Source: Omphiscola glabra (taxonomy: Eukaryota; Mollusca; Gastropoda; Lymnaeidae). From it: a DNA stretch of 64,000 nucleotides. The position numbers and the translations under genes are program-made. The DNA is taken from the NCBI GenBank assembly GCA_964017045.1, contig OZ024806.1, forward strand, positions 8,328,488 to 8,392,487. The letters are read 5' to 3'. The notes beneath the pieces are model-generated. The model ran no database searches. It had not been told where the DNA came from and saw only the letters and a program-made list of their open reading frames with translations. Of the stretch, positions 56,901-64,000 are shown piece by piece; positions within the stretch are counted from its first letter, which is position 1; every line of letters begins with the position of its first letter.

Positions 56901-59900
56901 CCCGCCCCTGCTTGCAGCTCAGCTTCCTAAATAGAGAAGGGCTCTTCTCTCAAAACAAAAAAAAAATAAAAAAAGTGGTTGACGACACATGGACTAGGAA
57001 ATGCTAATAGAAGTAGCACAAACTTGGAACAGTGCCTCTAAACATATGTGACGGTAATGTATGATCTTAGCTGAGCAGACTAAATGATTGCCGACATTTG
57101 GCAGAGCATCGCACGGTTCAAAATGTAATTTGTTGATTATTGTACCATGAGGGTTTTGCTTCGGGATTACACAAAGCTAATTTTTTTTGGACCTGTCTCA
57201 AGTCCTCTGCTAATTTCTTTTCTTTCTTTTTTTTTCCTTTTTATAAAAAAAAATTTTGACAGTGAGCCAAAATGACGGTTGTGACACTCTTCTTGAAACA
57301 GAGCCTAGGGTAAGTTCCCATCTGTGTCTCAGGATTATTTTTAACACTTATTGTTGGATGCAATATATGACCAATAATCTTTTGCTGCAATGTTTAAATG
57401 CATAAAATCGTGAAAGAAAAAAAATATGTGCTTGCTTGAGTTTAATCCAGTTGCTGCAGTTTTGTCGTTTTGTGTGCACCGTTCAGAATTTTGAAAGAAG
57501 TGATTCTCAAAATCTGCTGTCTGTAAACCGACACCGGTTTGTAAAGGGAAATTAAGGTCATTGGAAAAGTTGACCAATCTACTCATTGTGGCTTGCACTT
57601 GCGGCCAGATTTATTGATTTAAACAAAAACTTTTCTAACCGTCTTAAAGTTGTTGTTCTTAACAGAGCTTCACACTGAAAAGTTAGAGGGGGAGGGGGGC
57701 GGCGACACTCTGCCATAGTGTCGAAAGGTAATAAATTAACCACAAATTACCTTTTGTCGTGTTTTTACATCTGAGGTTTGTGAATATATGTACGTATTTT
57801 GATCATTTATCATAATTACTGAAAATATTAATTTAATTTGTACCTGTTTGGCTTATATTATTGTAAAATGGAAAAAAATAATATTGAAAGCGGTGTTACA
57901 TTTATTCTTGTTTGAGAAATAAGCGTCTTTAAAACATCTCCAGACATAAATAATTATTTTTTTTTGCTCAATGCACAGCACATTAAAAAGCCGAAACGTG
58001 CTGCCATAGCGGACAAGCCGGAGACCAAGTCTTTGTTTTCATTCCTTCAAATCTTGACTGCCGTCTTTGGTGCTTTTGCACATGGAGGAAATGATGTCAG
58101 GTAAACAGTTTGCCTATCTCAGCGCTCGAAACTTTAATTCTTCAAGTGTTACATTTTTTTATTAGGAAAATAGTTTCCTCCCAAGCTGACATTTTACAGG
58201 TGAAGAAACGTGCTAAGGTTTTAATTTCTCTGTTGTGAATAAATGGAATATCTTTTCCTTATTTATTTTACCATTGAAATGATGCATTGCCACAGTTGTA
58301 CTTAAAATCAAATCTATGTTTACCGAACGGGTACAAAATGGAAGAGAAATGAGATTACTTGTTTTGCATGTAAACCTTTCTTGTTTTTTTAAATAACCGG
58401 TACTTAATTTATTAGTATGTTGACGGTTAATTTAAAAAAAATTTTTTTTTTAATGCTAGACGAAAAGTGGTTGAATTGTGAACACATAAAGTGGTTGAAT
58501 TGTGAACACATAAAGTGGTTGAATTGTGAACACATAAAGTGGTTGAATTGTGAACACATAAAGTGGTTGAATTGTGAACACATAAAGTGGTTGAATTGTG
58601 AACACATAAAGTGGTTGAATTGTGAACACATAAAGTGGTTGAATTGTGAACACATAAAGTGGTTGAATTGTGAACACATAAAGTGGTTGAATTGTGAACA
58701 CATAAATTGGTTGAATTGTGAACACAGTATAAGAGTGTTTTTAAAATAAACCTGTTAAGTTTTTTCAGATGTCTGATAACAAGAGGTGTGGACAGCGATT
58801 TCAATAATAATTATTAACGTATGTCATCAATCATCAAACTTCTGGGATAAGTGTGATACGACTTAACAGAAGACCACTGGATGTAGCCACATATTTTAAA
58901 CCGTATTTTGTGACATCTGAAAAGCCACTGATCTATTTAAATAAGAGTGAAATGCATTTTTGTCATTCTGTTACAGTAACGCTATCGGGCCTCTGGTGGC
59001 CGTATGGATGATCAGCAACGAGCTCAGCGTAGCACAGAAAGCACCGACACCCATCTGGATTTTGTTGTACGGTGGCGCTGGCATCAGCGTTGGGCTGTGG
59101 ATCCTCGGCCGTAGGGTCATTAAAACTATGGGCGAGGATTTGTCCAAGATCACCCCCTCAAGGTACGTGAGGAAATAATGTATTGCTTTTAACCCATGGG
59201 TAACATGGTTGTATGGTTGAAACGGCTGGTACGTTTAATCTAGTGGTTAAGTGCACGTGGGGTGTTGTGTGTATATCTCAGTATTTCATTATATTCAGTA
59301 TTTCATTATATTCTTTCAAGTGTCTGTTTCAGGGACCTTTGCTTAAACAAATGGGAAAAAATGTGAAGTATTTATGGGCCAAAATTTACTATAAATTAAT
59401 CCACTATAAATACATATAGACACCGTGACTAGCTTTGAATGAACTATAGCATTATCATTTTAAGTATATTTATTCTTTCTAATTCTTTTTATATTCTCTC
59501 CCTTTTAAATGAAAAAAATCGAGCACTCCGTAATCAGGGCCAGATTAAGACCTAGGAGCCTAATAAATTGCTTGCGATCCAACCAGCCAACCTTTATTGA
59601 ACATGAATAATAATAAAGGACTGGGCCTAATGCTGCAGCTTCAACAGCACTCGTTGTGCCCTGTCCACAAGTTGATGGAAATATTTATTTGGCTGCTGAA
59701 GTTGTACTTCCAATATTTATTTGACTGCTGAAGTTGTACTTCCAATATTTATTTGACTGCTGAAGTTGTACTTCCAATATTTATTTGACTGTTGTTGTTA
59801 TTCTTTATTAAACAGTGGATTCTGTATAGAGATCGGTGCGGCCATGACTGTCTTGATTGCCTCCCATGTTGGCATTCCCATCTCAACCACACACTGTAAA

Positions 59901-61058
59901 GTGGGATCCATCGTCTTCACTGGACGTGTCCGTTCCAACGACAACGTGGACTGGTCACTCTTCCGGAACATTCTAATAGCATGGGTGGTCACTCTGCCAG
60001 CATCAGGGGCAATCAGTGCTCTTATGATGTACTTGCTGAAGGAGTTTGTCCCTGGTGCTGACGATGGTGCAGGTAAATGCCCTGATATTTTCATCAAGCT
60101 TTTCTAAATTGATGTTGTTGTCTATAGAACTAAATAGTTGATGTAAATCAGCGGTTCTCAACCTTCCTATGGCCGTGACCCTTTAATACAGTTCATCGTT
60201 TTGTGGCGACCCCCAGCCACAAAATTATTATCGGTTATACTTCATAACTATAGAGCATATGTGTTTTCAGGTGGCCTTAGGCGACCCCTGGGAAAGGGTC
60301 GTGCGACCCCCCAAAGGTTGAGAACAGCTGATGTAAATGATAGGGAATACCAAACAGAGAGTTCTTACTTTTTTAAAAATAACTGTGGCCATTGGACCAT
60401 CTTTTAAATCATGTCCCATTCATAAACCATACAATGGTTTAAACTGTGGCCATTGGACTGTGTTTTAAATGCTGTCCCATAAACCATGCAATGCAATGGT
60501 CTTAACTGTGGCCGTTGGACTGTGTTTTAAATGCTGTCCCATAAACCATACAATTGTCTAAACTGTGGCATTGGCCAAAATTGCTCGAAGCCTAAGCCTG
60601 TTTTTCTTTGCAATTAATACTAGCCTAATGATAGACAGAATCAGTAATCAAATCACTTTGAACAGGTGTACTGTACTGAGATAAAATTTAAATAGACATA
60701 TTTTAAAAGACATTTGACTAGTTTTAAAATATTGTACAGTCTTTGGTTGTAACAGACCTGTTTACCCTCACACTCTTAAAATCGTACAATATCATGACAA
60801 AATCGTTAAATACATTATCTTTATAGTAAAAAAATAAACCTACAGTATATATAATGTTTACACCTGAAAATCGTACATTGTACGCCAAAATCGTAAGGGT
60901 AAACATGTCTGTTGTAATAATTTTTATATCCACTAGGGTCAAAGTTCACAATAAAAACATTTTTTTTTACATTTCTCTTCCCAGGAATGGACTTGCAGAA
61001 TAACATGACAATGTGGAACAGTAGTATGACAACTGTGAACAGTACTTGGATTCTTTGA
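47712..61058 (+). CDS. Sodium-dependent phosphate transporter (SLC20/PiT family), 15 coding exons
   Basis: A plasma-membrane symporter that in this family imports inorganic phosphate with sodium. Joined exons: 47712-47904, 48180-48281, 48786-48926, 50220-50305, 50530-50626, 51596-51715, 53599-53712, 54408-54440, 55423-55493, 55875-55956, 57263-57309, 57979-58100, 58977-59162, 59816-60072, 60985-61058. The sum is 1,725 nt and 574 codons plus TGA, all phases matching, all GT-AG. Two PHO4 repeats are visible: [18 protein letters not shown] (25-42) and [15 protein letters not shown] (394-408), with Asp30, Glu57, Asp401 and Glu470 at family-conserved positions, plus VSATHSIVG and ISTTHCKVG. Asn83 matches the glycosylated first-loop site of vertebrate PiT2. 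The middle loop (about 240-380) is shorter than in human PiT1/PiT2 (679/652 residues). SLC20A1 and SLC20A2 are vertebrate paralogues, so I give no symbol. The start is the first ATG after an in-frame stop. Confidence 0.95.
48180..48281 (+). CDS. PiT coding exon 2 (residues 65-99)
   Basis: It encodes [15 protein letters not shown] and the extracellular loop with the Asn83-Asn-Ser sequon. Acceptor TTCTGTCTAG; donor ACAG/GTGTGT; phase 1 at both ends. An alternative AG 37 nt upstream would shift the frame (see findings). Confidence 0.95.
48555..48670 (-). repeat. Dispersed repeat in PiT intron 2
   Basis: ATAAGATATGATTATTTTAG then CAAATAAATGGAAATCATT then TTGCATTGTACATATTTG resembles 31232-31330. 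Confidence 0.5.
48786..48926 (+). CDS. PiT coding exon 3 (residues 99-146)
   Basis: It encodes [20 protein letters not shown] and then [14 protein letters not shown], the conserved family motif around Ser-Ala-Thr-His. Donor ATTG/GTAGGC. Confidence 0.95.
48947..49085. repeat. 41-bp tandem repeat, about 3 copies, PiT intron 3
   Basis: The unit is CATTTTGTGTCCATCGAACC then AGCGGGTTAACATTTTCTCAT. It begins only about 20 nt after the exon 3 donor. Confidence 0.9.
49228..49351 (+). pseudogene. LINE C-terminal fragment, PiT intron 3
   Basis: It encodes [20 protein letters not shown] then TTLDTFAAL and a TGA. The pattern RTIRDWNxLP..V....LDTFK is the common C-terminal end of several non-LTR retrotransposon ORFs. 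Only about 40 codons remain, in the same orientation as the host gene. Confidence 0.7.
49941..50138 (+). mobile_element. SPIN-like hAT MITE, copy 5, PiT intron 3
   Basis: The element starts AAGTGGTTCTTAACCTTCCT, with its first C changed to A, and ends GATTGATAACCGCTG. The perfect 8-bp palindromic duplication GTCTAGAC lies at 49933-49940 and 50139-50146. It ends about 80 nt before the exon 4 acceptor. Confidence 0.95.
50220..50305 (+). CDS. PiT coding exon 4 (residues 146-174)
   Basis: It encodes [20 protein letters not shown] and [17 protein letters not shown] is nearly identical to the vertebrate proteins. Acceptor TTCTTTCAG; donor AAG/GTTTGT; ends in phase 0. Confidence 0.95.
50530..50626 (+). 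CDS. PiT coding exon 5 (residues 175-207)
   Basis: It encodes a membrane segment with [20 protein letters not shown]. Donor GTGT/GTAAGT. Ends in phase 1. Confidence 0.94.
50738..50850. repeat. 21-bp repeat carrying donor-like GTAAGT, PiT intron 5
   Basis: Five copies of TTCCCTGTAAGTCTAGTAATG (C or A variants). Three contain CTGTAAGTC, a good match to a 5' splice site, about 130-190 nt after the true exon 5 donor. Confidence 0.85.
50925..51455. repeat. 56-bp minisatellite, about 9 copies, PiT intron 5
   Basis: The unit has GTGCACTGTTATGTAGTGAA (or TGTGTCATGATTCACCC) followed by CAGTATGTGTTATTTGA and TGACCTGTTTTAT. The two variants are interspersed. Confidence 0.92.
51596..51715 (+). CDS. PiT coding exon 6 (residues 207-247)
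   Basis: It encodes one membrane helix ([20 protein letters not shown]) and the PWMRRRIM boundary into the cytoplasmic loop; vertebrate PiT has CPWMRRKI here. Acceptor TTTTCCGCAG; donor ATGA/GTAAGG. Confidence 0.94.
51720..52490. other. Start of PiT intron 6, nothing recognised
   Basis: A short open frame at 52109-52381 has no recognisable domain. Confidence 0.4.
52496..52742. repeat. 34-bp minisatellite, 7 copies, PiT intron 6
   Basis: The unit is AGCAGAGTACTCTAGGGGGC then CACCACAAGCAAGT. Copies are almost identical; two have CCGCC in place of CCACC. Confidence 0.95.
53599..53712 (+). CDS. PiT coding exon 7 (residues 247-285), loop
   Basis: Hydrophilic, with [19 protein letters not shown], then a Cys-Cys pair and a basic SRNKKKK end. 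Phase 1 at both ends, so skipping would keep the frame. Confidence 0.9.
53793..54015. repeat. 29-bp minisatellite, about 8 copies, PiT intron 7
   Basis: The unit is GATCTCTTTGTCATGTACAC ATTAGATAG with a GATCACTTTG variant. Confidence 0.92.
54408..54440 (+). CDS. PiT coding exon 8, 33-nt microexon (residues 285-296)
   Basis: It encodes [11 protein letters not shown]. Acceptor TTTCAAACAG; donor GGAG/GTATGC. Phase 1 at both ends and divisible by three, so it could be optional. It is the smallest exon and therefore the least certain, but joining it to exon 9 gives an intact frame. Confidence 0.82.
54533..55175 (+). pseudogene. LINE 3' fragment (CR1/L2/Rex-like), PiT intron 8
   Basis: The first frame begins with a [22 protein letters not shown] stretch. 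A frameshift near 54650 leads to a second frame with [40 protein letters not shown] and [15 protein letters not shown], ending LKTYLFNRL and TGA at 55108. This order (thumb after the reverse transcriptase core, then the C-terminus) is typical of CR1/L2-like ORF2. After the stop, AGCGCTATAGAAG is followed by CAATCAATCAA, a short-repeat tail. It is 5'-truncated and frameshifted, in the same orientation as the host gene. Confidence 0.92.
55423..55493 (+). CDS. PiT coding exon 9 (residues 296-319), loop
   Basis: It encodes [20 protein letters not shown] then AHNG. Donor GGG/GTAAGT. Ends in phase 0. Confidence 0.88.
55875..55956 (+). CDS. PiT coding exon 10 (residues 320-347), loop
   Basis: It encodes [19 protein letters not shown] then AGQSTTQL. 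The last 25 nt are the first unit of the minisatellite that fills the start of the next intron. Donor CTGG/GTAAGT. Confidence 0.88.
55975..56460. repeat. 22-bp minisatellite, about 20 copies, PiT intron 10
   Basis: The unit is TTAGGTTCAATAACACAACTGG. It starts about 20 nt after the exon 10 donor. The end of exon 10 (GGTCAATCAACAACACAACTGG at 55935-55956) matches the unit, so the array includes the exon-intron junction. A late unit has CCTGGGTAAGC at 56435-56444. Confidence 0.93.
56465..57255. other. Rest of PiT intron 10, nothing recognised
   Basis: AT-rich intron sequence, with a T-run followed by an A-run just before the exon 11 acceptor (about 57225-57255). Confidence 0.45.
57263..57309 (+). 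CDS. PiT coding exon 11 (residues 347-362), loop
   Basis: It encodes [16 protein letters not shown]. Acceptor AATTTTGACAG; donor AGG/GTAAGT. Only 47 nt, but phase and both sites fit. Confidence 0.85.
57979..58100 (+). CDS. PiT coding exon 12 (residues 363-403)
   Basis: It leaves the loop ([18 protein letters not shown]) and enters the second PHO4 repeat, [19 protein letters not shown]. His397 and Asp401 lie in the signature. Donor TCAG/GTAAAC; ends in phase 2. Confidence 0.95.
58463..58727. repeat. 24-bp minisatellite, 11 copies, PiT intron 12
   Basis: The unit is AAAGTGGTTGAATTGTGAAC ACAT, almost invariant. It is open in several frames on both strands because of its length. Near-identity suggests very recent expansion. 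Confidence 0.95.
58977..59162 (+). CDS. PiT coding exon 13 (residues 403-465)
   Basis: It encodes [15 protein letters not shown], then [20 protein letters not shown] and [17 protein letters not shown], all close to vertebrate PiT. Acceptor CTGTTACAG; donor TCAAG/GTACGT. Confidence 0.96.
59680..59795. repeat. 31-bp repeat, about 3.5 copies, next to the exon 14 acceptor
   Basis: The unit is CTGAAGTTGTACTTCCAATA then TTTATTTGACTG. The last copy runs into the pyrimidine tract of the exon 14 acceptor at 59815. Confidence 0.9.
59816..60072 (+). CDS. PiT coding exon 14 (residues 465-551)
   Basis: It encodes [20 protein letters not shown] with Glu470, [30 protein letters not shown] and the last membrane helix. 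Acceptor TTAAACAG; donor GCAG/GTAAAT. Confidence 0.96.
60149..60330 (+). mobile_element. SPIN-like hAT MITE, copy 6, PiT intron 14
   Basis: It begins CAGCGGTTCTCAACCTTCCT and ends AAAGGTTGAGAACAGCTG. A perfect 8-bp duplication ATGTAAAT lies at 60141-60148 and 60331-60338. About 16 bp (the GGGTCGCGACCCACA block) is missing near the right end. It lies about 75 nt after the exon 14 donor. Confidence 0.95.
60395..60560. repeat. About 58-bp tandem repeat, 3 copies, PiT intron 14
   Basis: The unit has AACTGTGGCCATTGGACTGT then GTTTTAAATGCTGTCCCATA and AACCATACAATG. Confidence 0.88.
60985..61058 (+). CDS. PiT coding exon 15, C-terminal tail and stop (residues 551-574)
   Basis: It encodes [20 protein letters not shown] then TWIL and TGA. 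Acceptor TCTCTTCCCAG. The tail has sequons at Asn557, Asn562 and Asn569. Confidence 0.88.
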
Positions 61059-61815
61059 TATCACTGGAGAATGTTAAAAAAGGTTTGCACGCAAAATATC
61101 TAAAGGTTAACAACGCATTCAGCTGGAACCATGCGCACAAGAGTTTCATTCATGGCCATTGTTTGATTCACGGCGGCTTAAGGACAGCGAGATAAAGTTT
61201 ATTCTCCAGGCCGGCAGTGCCCGGGTCAATGAGACGCCTGACATCTGTGAGACCGAATCTACAGATGGACATCATGTACAATGTTCTGGATGCAGTGATT
61301 TGATTGACAGTGGGGGGAAAAAAGGCGGTGGGGGCTCAAGACGTCCTCTCTGGAAAACATTTTTAAGAGTTGCTTATGCCATCTTTAGAGCTCTGTGTTT
61401 GCACTTGAGGACATTTGATTTTTTTTTATCCTTCCTGGTCGAACATGTCAGGAATATTAAAGCCCACCTCCACCGCTTTCCCTGCGAGTCAAACCATTGA
61501 ATGAACATGAAATCTTGTAACTAGGCCATTGACTCCCCAGCTCAGAAGCAGCGCTGCCAACGGCCGGCATTTGGTGAAGATTTGTATCAGTAGTTAATTA
61601 GATTTGGTTATTACTTGGGGTGTTGTGGGACATTTTTTTAGTGCCCTCTTGGGGGGAAATGCTTGCGTGCTAATTTGATAGATGCTTCAATTTAAATATA
61701 TCTCAGGATGTCTTAGCCTGAAGCTTGTTATTTGAATTTTTCTCTCTCTCTGATGTTATCACATTTTCTAAATTTGAAAATCATGTATCAATAAATGCTG
61801 GTGTGAATGGTCAGT
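61059..61815 (+). other. Probable 3' UTR of the PiT gene
   Basis: It extends from the stop to just after the first AATAAA. An open frame at 61159-61500 lies wholly in this region and has no recognisable domain. Confidence 0.55.
61790..61795 (+). terminator. Candidate polyadenylation signal AATAAA
   Basis: ATCAATAAATGCTGGTGTG is the first AATAAA after the stop, with a GT-rich stretch just downstream, about 730 nt from the stop codon. Confidence 0.55.
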
Positions 61816-62924
61816 AAATTTGAATTTAGGACAATCATGTTTTTTTTTTAAAACTCATGGTTGGGGTGGATAGATTTGGTGTCAAATCTTTTATCGCTCT
61901 TAACAAAGAGAGCTTGACCTAACACACAGTATCATAGAAACTCTGCCTGGTGCCGAACAATAGACATACAACAACGAATATTGATATGGCCTTAGTCAAC
62001 AGAAATAGGTTAGTGTAACTGCTTATGTGTATGTATATTAGCGATATTGTGCATCTTTAATGAGATTGTATGGTTTCAATGACACGTGACATGCGTTTGT
62101 ATGCGATCTCTTTATTCCATGAGATCATACAACATTATGAGAGAGTTTAAATGTGCCAATAACATGAGATTTAATGTCAGTATGATGTGAGATGATGAAG
62201 TTGCATGACAGAGATTGTACCGTATGTATGACGTGAGATTGTGAAAGACATGTCCAAATGATTCAATGAATACGTCCAGTGAAAACCCCTTTGAGTTACT
62301 CGTGTAAACAAAAAAAGAAGACCTGTGTATGGGAGGACGTGTGAGCGAGCGTACAGTTATTTCATTCCTTAAATTCATACGTAATATTTGTAACATAAGT
62401 TATATGTAATATTGAATTTGAAAGAAAAAAGATAGACAAGAAATGCACTGTTGATAATTTCAACTTTGATGAACACTGTGTGTGGTGTTTCTTTCAATTG
62501 ATGAACAGAAATTCAACGTGTTTTAAAAAAAAGCTGCACTATTAATAATAGGCTCTTGACAAATTTTAACCTTGCATAACTTATTTCCTTCTGTATGTCT
62601 TTATTAAATTGAAAGTAAAAAAAAACACCAGTATGTAATCAATGTAAAATCTACTACAGTGCGGGGGCCCCCCCCCCCCCCCCCCCCTAAGTAATATATT
62701 GATGGCTCTGCTCACTTGAATACCACTAACTTGTGGTTCATTCATAGTGAGTGCCCTAAAGCCAATCGGCTCCACATATCAATTCATCTGTCTCCTCTCT
62801 TTCTTACTCTTAAGGAGTCGCTGCTGCTAAAATAAGCATCATAACATCATTTTTATATCGTCAAGAAAATCTGAGACAACTCTGGTTTTAGATTGTTTGA
62901 TCGTGTCTTAATAGTTGGCCTGTA
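61816..62924. other. Intergenic stretch downstream of the PiT gene
   Basis: Nothing recognised. It has a C-run at about 62668-62687. A GTATGATGTGAGAT / GTATGACGTGAGAT near-duplicate lies at about 62180-62240. Confidence 0.4.
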
Positions 62925-63435
62925 ATTCAAAGTAAAGAAAAATTAAACAGCCCCTAAAAACAAAATTTGATGATAAGTCCTTTATAAAATGTAATATCAA
63001 GCAATAGGGTATGGCTGAAAATTTGAAAAAACCTGCTTACAAGTAACGCATTTTATAAGAAGCCCAATTAGCGCCACCACCCCCCAGCACGTTTTTACTA
63101 TATTATAATTCTAATTTCATAAAAACAAAAGAAAATATTAAGCACTTAACGCAATTGCGATGTTTTTTTAAAAATAATCTTATTTAGCGCAGTTACCGGG
63201 TATCTGGAATTTTATTTTGTGAAATCGGTGACATTATATTTCCTTCATCTTCGTCTTGAAAAAATGATGGTTTGGGGAGGGAGCTGAAAATTTGATCGAA
63301 TGTGTTTATCATCGGCAACAAGTCTATGTGCTAAGTTGCAGCTCGATAGTTTGAGGGCAAGTGGTTCAGTGAGCTGTCCGAATATTTTTCCAGCAACAAA
63401 CAAAAGCAAAGTTGATATAATATAAAGGATTTAAA
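62925..63435 (+). repeat. Dispersed repeat (family d), copy near the window end
   Basis: The left part (CAGCCCCTAAAAACAAAATT, ATAAAATGTAATATCAAGCA, ACAAGTAACGCATTTTATAA) matches 7470-7640. The right part (TCATCGGCAACAAGTCTATG, GCAGCTCGATAG, GTTGATATAATATAAAGGAT) is the conserved right module. This copy shows that the two parts belong to one element. Confidence 0.75.
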
Positions 63436-63734
63436 AACATGTTTTGAATTCTGAATTTTTAAGTGTCATTGTGTCAATGGAATCTCAAAGCCAAATTGTA
63501 CTTATAACAATATATTTATAATCAAAGTAATTAATCATGGAGATAATAATAATATGTCCTTTGCAATACACAACGCAATTGTAAATTATTCTGTATCGTC
63601 ATTGCTATGTCCACAGTTTAGTTTCAACTAAGTAAAATAAATTTTACGGGTCAAGCTAGTCTACATTTTTATGTCAAAGATTAGTCACAGGTCCAGCCGG
63701 GTCTCATCAGGGCCTACTATTTGTTTTGTAGATG

Positions 63735-64000
63735 AATGCTTAGATCATGTCCACTTTTCACCAGCTGTAGCTGCATTGTTGAGTCTATCAGCCCAGCTGT
63801 AGATGCAGTGTTGAGTCTTTCAGCCCAGCTGTAGCTGCAGTGTTGTGTCTATCAGCCCAGCTGTAGCTGCAGTGTTGAGTCTATCAACCCAGCTGTAGCT
63901 GCTTTGTCAGTCTATCAGCCCAGCTGTAGCTGCAGTGTTGAGTCTATCAGCCCAGCTGTAGCTGCAGTGTTGAGTCTATCAGCCCAGCTGTAGCTGCAGT
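63735..64000. repeat. 32-bp minisatellite, about 8 copies, runs off the window
   Basis: The unit is TGAGTCTATCAGCCCAGCTG then TAGCTGCAGTGT. It is truncated by the window edge. Confidence 0.93.

Noticed and set aside
58404..58804. Several open frames on both strands in PiT intron 12
   Set aside because: All come from the 24-bp minisatellite inside the intron; the PiT reading frame skips this region.
61159..61500. Open frame of 113 codons downstream of the PiT stop
   Set aside because: It lies in the expected 3' UTR, has no recognisable domain and no splice link to the gene. It could be a separate small gene, but nothing supports it.

Overview
This is animal nuclear DNA, most likely from a gastropod mollusc, possibly a freshwater pulmonate snail. 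The organism is inferred, not shown. The clues are an intron-rich metazoan gene with GT-AG splice sites, many LINE, SINE and MITE fragments, very many minisatellites, and short hAT elements that look like the SPIN family, which is reported from mammals, reptiles, an insect and the pond snail Lymnaea. There is no prokaryotic content.

The only complete protein-coding gene I can support is on the + strand at 47.7-61.1 kb. Its fifteen coding exons join in frame (1,725 nt, 574 residues plus stop) into a type III sodium-dependent phosphate transporter (SLC20/PiT, PHO4 fold). It has both PiT signature repeats, a hydrophilic middle loop encoded by five small exons, and a short C-terminal tail rich in N-glycosylation sequons. 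The start is the first ATG after an in-frame stop. A spliced 5' UTR and a downstream AATAAA are plausible. Its introns hold two SPIN-like insertions with perfect 8-bp target duplications, LINE fragments and about ten minisatellites. One minisatellite begins with the 3' end of exon 10 itself.

The first 47 kb have no gene that I recognise. They hold tandem arrays with units of 3 to 127 bp, which produce most of the long open frames there. They also hold four families of short DNA transposons or repeats: (a) SPIN-like, about 180-205 bp; (b) a CAGAGGCGTAGC-ended MITE of 175-188 bp; (c) a palindromic MITE with TCCGGAAATTT near its ends; (d) a long unclassified dispersed repeat. There are also LINE C-terminal fragments on both strands and two copies of a probable tRNA-derived SINE. 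At 40.4-41.3 kb three repeat families are nested inside each other.

From 61.8 kb to the end there is intergenic sequence, one more copy of repeat (d), and a 32-bp minisatellite that runs off the window. No tRNA, rRNA, CRISPR array or complete autonomous transposon was found. Repeat-family names come from memory and were not checked against a database.
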